10,038 nt of DNA. Source: Deltaproteobacteria bacterium. GTDB lineage: Bacteria > Bdellovibrionota > UBA1018 > UBA923. Location: contig JACQAW010000033.1 in the NCBI GenBank assembly GCA_016194725.1, forward strand, positions 1 through 10,038. Direction: 5' to 3'. Position numbers and translations under genes: made by a program. Every line of letters begins with the position of its first letter. Within the stretch, counting starts at the first letter, position 1. Under the pieces are notes generated by a model. It was not told the origin of the DNA, ran no database searches, and worked only from the letters and a program-made list of their open reading frames with translations. This document shows, piece by piece, positions 7,310-10,038 of this stretch.

Positions 7310-7310
7310 G
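7301..7310 (+). other. ntrY: Lesion site in ntrY: small out-of-frame deletion
   Basis: The upstream frame reads ...RNMGKLFP-stop. The downstream frame joins at CTG 7306 as LSFTIIPTVIIFLISS, the expected third membrane helix. Family members have about 22 residues between these points, and only two bases remain here. A loss of about 64 bases would explain both the missing residues and the change of frame. The residue count relies on my memory of the family. The frame change itself is read directly. Confidence 0.65.
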
Positions 7311-7395
7311 CTTCACGATTATCCCCACGGTCATCATTTTCCTGATTTCGTCGCTCTATATCAACTCCAGCTTCGACAAGTGGTTCAGCATCAAG

Positions 7396-9303
7396 GTGCA
7401 GAACACGCTTCAGGCCACGCTCGATATCACGCAGATTTATTACAAAAACACGAATCGCATCGCCCAGCATATGGCATCGCAGTTTGCCGGCGAGCTGCGC
7501 GAACGCTACGGCTTGGGTGCTCTGCGCGGGCCCGTGCTGAAAAAATACGTGTTGCGCAATATCGAGCTGCCCACCGTCGATGGCATCGAAGTTTATACTG
7601 ATCCGCTCGATGAACGCGTACTGGCTGCCACCCAGCCCGATGCCGAGCATTCGCTGCCAAGACTGCCACTGGATATTCTCAACAAGGCGTTTGCCGGCGA
7701 AACGGTAAGCCTGGTCCAGCACATGGCCGGCTCCGATCTCATCCGTGCGGTGGCGCCGGTCATGGAGCGCCGCTCGGGCAAGGTCTACGGCGCCGTCGCC
7801 GTAACTTTTGTAATCCCGGTCAGCATCGTCAACAAGGTCGACGAGATCTCATCGGTGTTCCAGGATTACCGTGACGTCAATCCCCTGAAGTATCCGATGA
7901 AGTCGACCTACTTCATCATTCTCATCATGATGACCCTGCTCATCATCTTCGTCAGCATCTGGATCGGCCTGTACCTCGCTCGTGAGCTTACCGTACCTCT
8001 CGAACGCCTGGTCACGGCCACGCAGCGCATCCGTGAAGGCAATCTCGACTTCGAGGTCATTAATCCGGGCGACGACGAAATCGCGACGCTCACGGGATCG
8101 TTCAACAACATGACCGCCGAGCTCAAGCGTCACCGTGTCGAGCTCGAGGCCACCAATCGCGCGCTTGCCGAAAAAAGCGCCTACGTCGAGGCGATTCTCA
8201 ATAACGTCGGAGCCGGTGTTCTGTCGGTAAGCGCCACCGGAGTCATCGTTACCGTTAACGAGTCTGCCGGCCGGCTTCTGGGTCATAGCGCCGATCAGTT
8301 GGTCGGGCGCAAAATCGACGAGGCCTTTGATGCGACCTTATTTCCGCTGCCAGGTCTTTTTACCCAGGCCGTGGCCCGTATTGAAGACGGCACCTTGCGT
8401 CCCATTCAAAAGCAGTTCACCCACGGCAACGAAGAGGCTTTCTTCGAGCTCATGGTAACCGCTTCGCCATTCGGCGGCGGCGTGGTCTTCGTCGTCGACG
8501 ACATGAGCCACCTTTCCAAAGGGCAGCGCGAAGCCGCCTGGCGCGAAGTCGCGCGTCGCATCGCCCACGAGATCAAGAATCCTCTCACGCCCATCAAGCT
8601 CTCCGCCCAGCGTCTGCAGAAAAAATTCGCCTCGCACCATACCGCCGAGGCCGCTGTTTTTCGCGAGTGCACCGATACGATCATCAAGGGGGTCGACGAG
8701 CTGCGCGACATGGTGAACGAGTTCTCGCAGTTCGCGCGTTTTCCGCAGTCCAACCCGACTCCGCAAAACATCAACGAGGCCCTGCGCGAAACCATCGTGC
8801 TTTACGAAGAGGCGCACCGCTCGATCGCTTTCGTATTCACGCCCGAACCGCGGTTACCGCTAATCGATCTCGATCGTGACCAGATCAAGCGTGTCATGAT
8901 CAACCTGCTCGACAACGCCGTCGCCGCGCTTGAAAACGGCATAGGTGCAAAAATGAACCTGCCCAAGAAGATCACCTTGCGCACGCATTACAACGAGATG
9001 CTCAGAATCGCGGCGGTCGAGCTCGAAGACAACGGGCCCGGCATGATCGATACTGTGCGCAGCCGCCTTTTCGAACCCTATTTTTCGACTAAATCGAATG
9101 GCACCGGGCTGGGGCTGGCCATCGTAAAGCGCATCGTCAGCGATCACCAAGGCTTCATCCGGGTGCAAAGCAGTCCCGGTGAAGGCACGAAATTCACGAT
9201 TGAACTGCCCATCAACTTGTTAGACAACGAATACATTCGCGGAAAGGAAATCGGCCAGCTGGGCGCCCAGGTCGGGCAGCCACCCATAGTTGGCAATGTG
9301 TGA
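7396..9303 (+). CDS. ntrY: NtrY-like sensor histidine kinase, main portion (sensor-HAMP-PAS-HisKA-HATPase), frame-disrupted at 5' end
   Basis: From the first start codon in this frame (GTG 7396) the product is 635 residues, but the frame is open and homologous back to about 7306, where it encodes the third membrane helix (LSFTIIPTVIIFLISSLYIN) and SSFDKWFSIK. The GTG is therefore unlikely to be a native start. Order: extracytoplasmic sensor (1-168), membrane helix (170-194), HAMP (about 195-245), PAS (about 262-372), H-box with H391 in IAHEIKNPLTPIKLSAQRL (the NtrY/NtrB-type signature), N-box N507 region (MINLLDNAVAALEN), G1 EDNGPGM (544-550), F-box PYFSTKS and G2 GTGLGLA (569-575). The catalytic core is complete. 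NtrY kinases pair with NtrX, which follows after three bases. Without the first helices and start region, the protein may be unmade or mis-inserted. Alternatives are a sequencing or assembly error or a true pseudogene. Confidence 0.85.
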   Translation: MQNTLQATLDITQIYYKNTNRIAQHMASQFAGELRERYGLGALRGPVLKKYVLRNIELPTVDGIEVYTDPLDERVLAATQPDAEHSLPRLPLDILNKAFAGETVSLVQHMAGSDLIRAVAPVMERRSGKVYGAVAVTFVIPVSIVNKVDEISSVFQDYRDVNPLKYPMKSTYFIILIMMTLLIIFVSIWIGLYLARELTVPLERLVTATQRIREGNLDFEVINPGDDEIATLTGSFNNMTAELKRHRVELEATNRALAEKSAYVEAILNNVGAGVLSVSATGVIVTVNESAGRLLGHSADQLVGRKIDEAFDATLFPLPGLFTQAVARIEDGTLRPIQKQFTHGNEEAFFELMVTASPFGGGVVFVVDDMSHLSKGQREAAWREVARRIAHEIKNPLTPIKLSAQRLQKKFASHHTAEAAVFRECTDTIIKGVDELRDMVNEFSQFARFPQSNPTPQNINEALRETIVLYEEAHRSIAFVFTPEPRLPLIDLDRDQIKRVMINLLDNAVAALENGIGAKMNLPKKITLRTHYNEMLRIAAVELEDNGPGMIDTVRSRLFEPYFSTKSNGTGLGLAIVKRIVSDHQGFIRVQSSPGEGTKFTIELPINLLDNEYIRGKEIGQLGAQVGQPPIVGNV

Positions 9304-9306
9304 TGA

Positions 9307-10038
9307 ATGGCTAGATCCGTACTTGTGGTGGATGACGAAGCCTCGGTTCGCTCCAGTATCGTAGGCGTCCTTGGCGACGAGGGTTACAAGGTCGTGGCGG
9401 TAGCCGATGGCGCTGCGGCTCTTGAGGCCCTCGCGCGCGAGCTGCCCGATGTCATCCTGCTCGACGTATGGATGACGGGTCCCAATGGCGAACGGCAACA
9501 AGAGGGCCTGGATATCCTGGGCCGCATAAAGTCGATCTATCCGGATGCCATCGTGGTTATCATGTCCGGCCATGGCACGATCGAAACGGCGGTAAAGGCC
9601 ACGAAGCTCGGGGCCTATGATTTCATCGAAAAACCGCTTTCGCTCGATAAGCTCATCGTGACTCTCCAAAATGCCTTTCAGCTGCGCGACCTGTCGCGTG
9701 AGAATCAAAGCCTGCGGTCGCGCGTTGCAAAATCCAAGGTCATGGTGGGCGAAAGTCCGGCAATGCAACAGCTCAAACAGGCCATTCGGCGCGTGGCCTC
9801 GACCAACTCGTGGGTTCTCATTACCGGCGAAAACGGCACGGGCAAGGAAGTGGTCGCGCATTCGGTCCACGCGCTTTCGGGTCGTTTCGATAAACCTTTC
9901 ATCGAGGTCAACTGCGCGGCAATTCCCGAGGAACTCATCGAAAGCGAGCTTTTCGGTCACGAAAAAGGCTCTTTGACCGGTGCCACGGCCCTCAAGCGAG
10001 GCAAGTTCGACCTCGCTAACGGCGGCACGCTGTTTCTG
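9307..10038 (+). CDS. ntrX: NtrX-like sigma-54 activator response regulator (partial, 3' end off window)
   Basis: This is the cognate regulator of NtrY: receiver, then AAA+ ATPase, with the DNA-binding domain expected beyond the edge. The 244 visible residues include D9/D10, phosphoacceptor D53 in LLDVWM, S87, K109 in EKP, a linker helix (120-142), Walker A GENGTGKE (174-181), the ELFGHEKG segment (214-221) and GGTLFL (239-244) leading into Walker B. The sigma-54 contact loop reads GSLTGA (221-226) where the family has GAFTGA. About eight extra residues (TGPNGERQQEG region, 57-67) lengthen the loop after the phosphoacceptor strand. ATG 9307 is three bases after the ntrY stop. The ATG at 9303 is out of frame and stops at once. 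There is no clear ribosome site, so translation is probably coupled to ntrY. The assignment to NtrX rather than another NtrC-type activator rests on the NtrY neighbour and receiver sequence. Confidence 0.88.
   Translation, partial: MARSVLVVDDEASVRSSIVGVLGDEGYKVVAVADGAAALEALARELPDVILLDVWMTGPNGERQQEGLDILGRIKSIYPDAIVVIMSGHGTIETAVKATKLGAYDFIEKPLSLDKLIVTLQNAFQLRDLSRENQSLRSRVAKSKVMVGESPAMQQLKQAIRRVASTNSWVLITGENGTGKEVVAHSVHALSGRFDKPFIEVNCAAIPEELIESELFGHEKGSLTGATALKRGKFDLANGGTLFL

Noticed and set aside
7301..7400. Programmed ribosomal frameshift joining the two ntrY parts
   Set aside because: A frameshift alone would not restore the roughly 22 missing residues, and I see no clear slippery heptamer with a downstream structure at the junction.

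Overview
The window looks like chromosomal DNA from a Gram-negative, GC-rich-leaning bacterium, densely coding and with no RNA genes, transposons or CRISPR visible. The mix of genes is two-component signalling, an NtrY/NtrX pair with the deltaproteobacterial-type architecture, and a FecR-domain envelope protein. I infer Bdellovibrionota or a related former deltaproteobacterial lineage. This is a family-level impression, not a proof.

Layout. The minus strand from 2213 down to the left edge is one uninterrupted reading frame of 737 codons that leaves the window without a stop. It encodes a membrane-targeted FecR-domain protein with fibronectin-III-like modules, a proline-rich linker and the start of what looks like a beta-barrel domain. 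A 98-base divergent control region (2214-2311) follows. It contains a sigma-54-like GG-N10-GC element, an 8-base inverted repeat whose right arm contains a start codon, and a minus-strand sigma-70-like candidate. On the plus strand three overlapping signalling genes follow (2312-6931): a membrane histidine kinase with an extracytoplasmic sensor, a soluble receiver-kinase hybrid, and a protein with two receivers plus TPR repeats. Overlaps of 17 and 4 bases mark them as one translationally coupled unit. None has a DNA-binding domain.

After a 117-base gap comes ntrY and then ntrX, which is cut by the right edge. ntrY is broken. Its first two membrane segments lie in one frame (to 7309) and the rest of the protein in another (in frame from about 7306, first start codon at 7396). 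About 22 residues normally found between the second and third membrane segments are missing, consistent with a deletion of about 64 bases. ntrX has an intact receiver and Walker A, but its sigma-54 contact loop reads GSLTGA instead of GAFTGA, and its receiver carries an extra loop.

How they may work together (inference). The three-gene module can form a phosphorelay from a periplasmic signal through two kinases to a tandem-receiver/TPR adaptor that acts by protein contact. The divergent FecR/FN3 envelope protein may be a partner or a target. NtrYX would be a second, sigma-54-linked system, possibly impaired here by the ntrY lesion.
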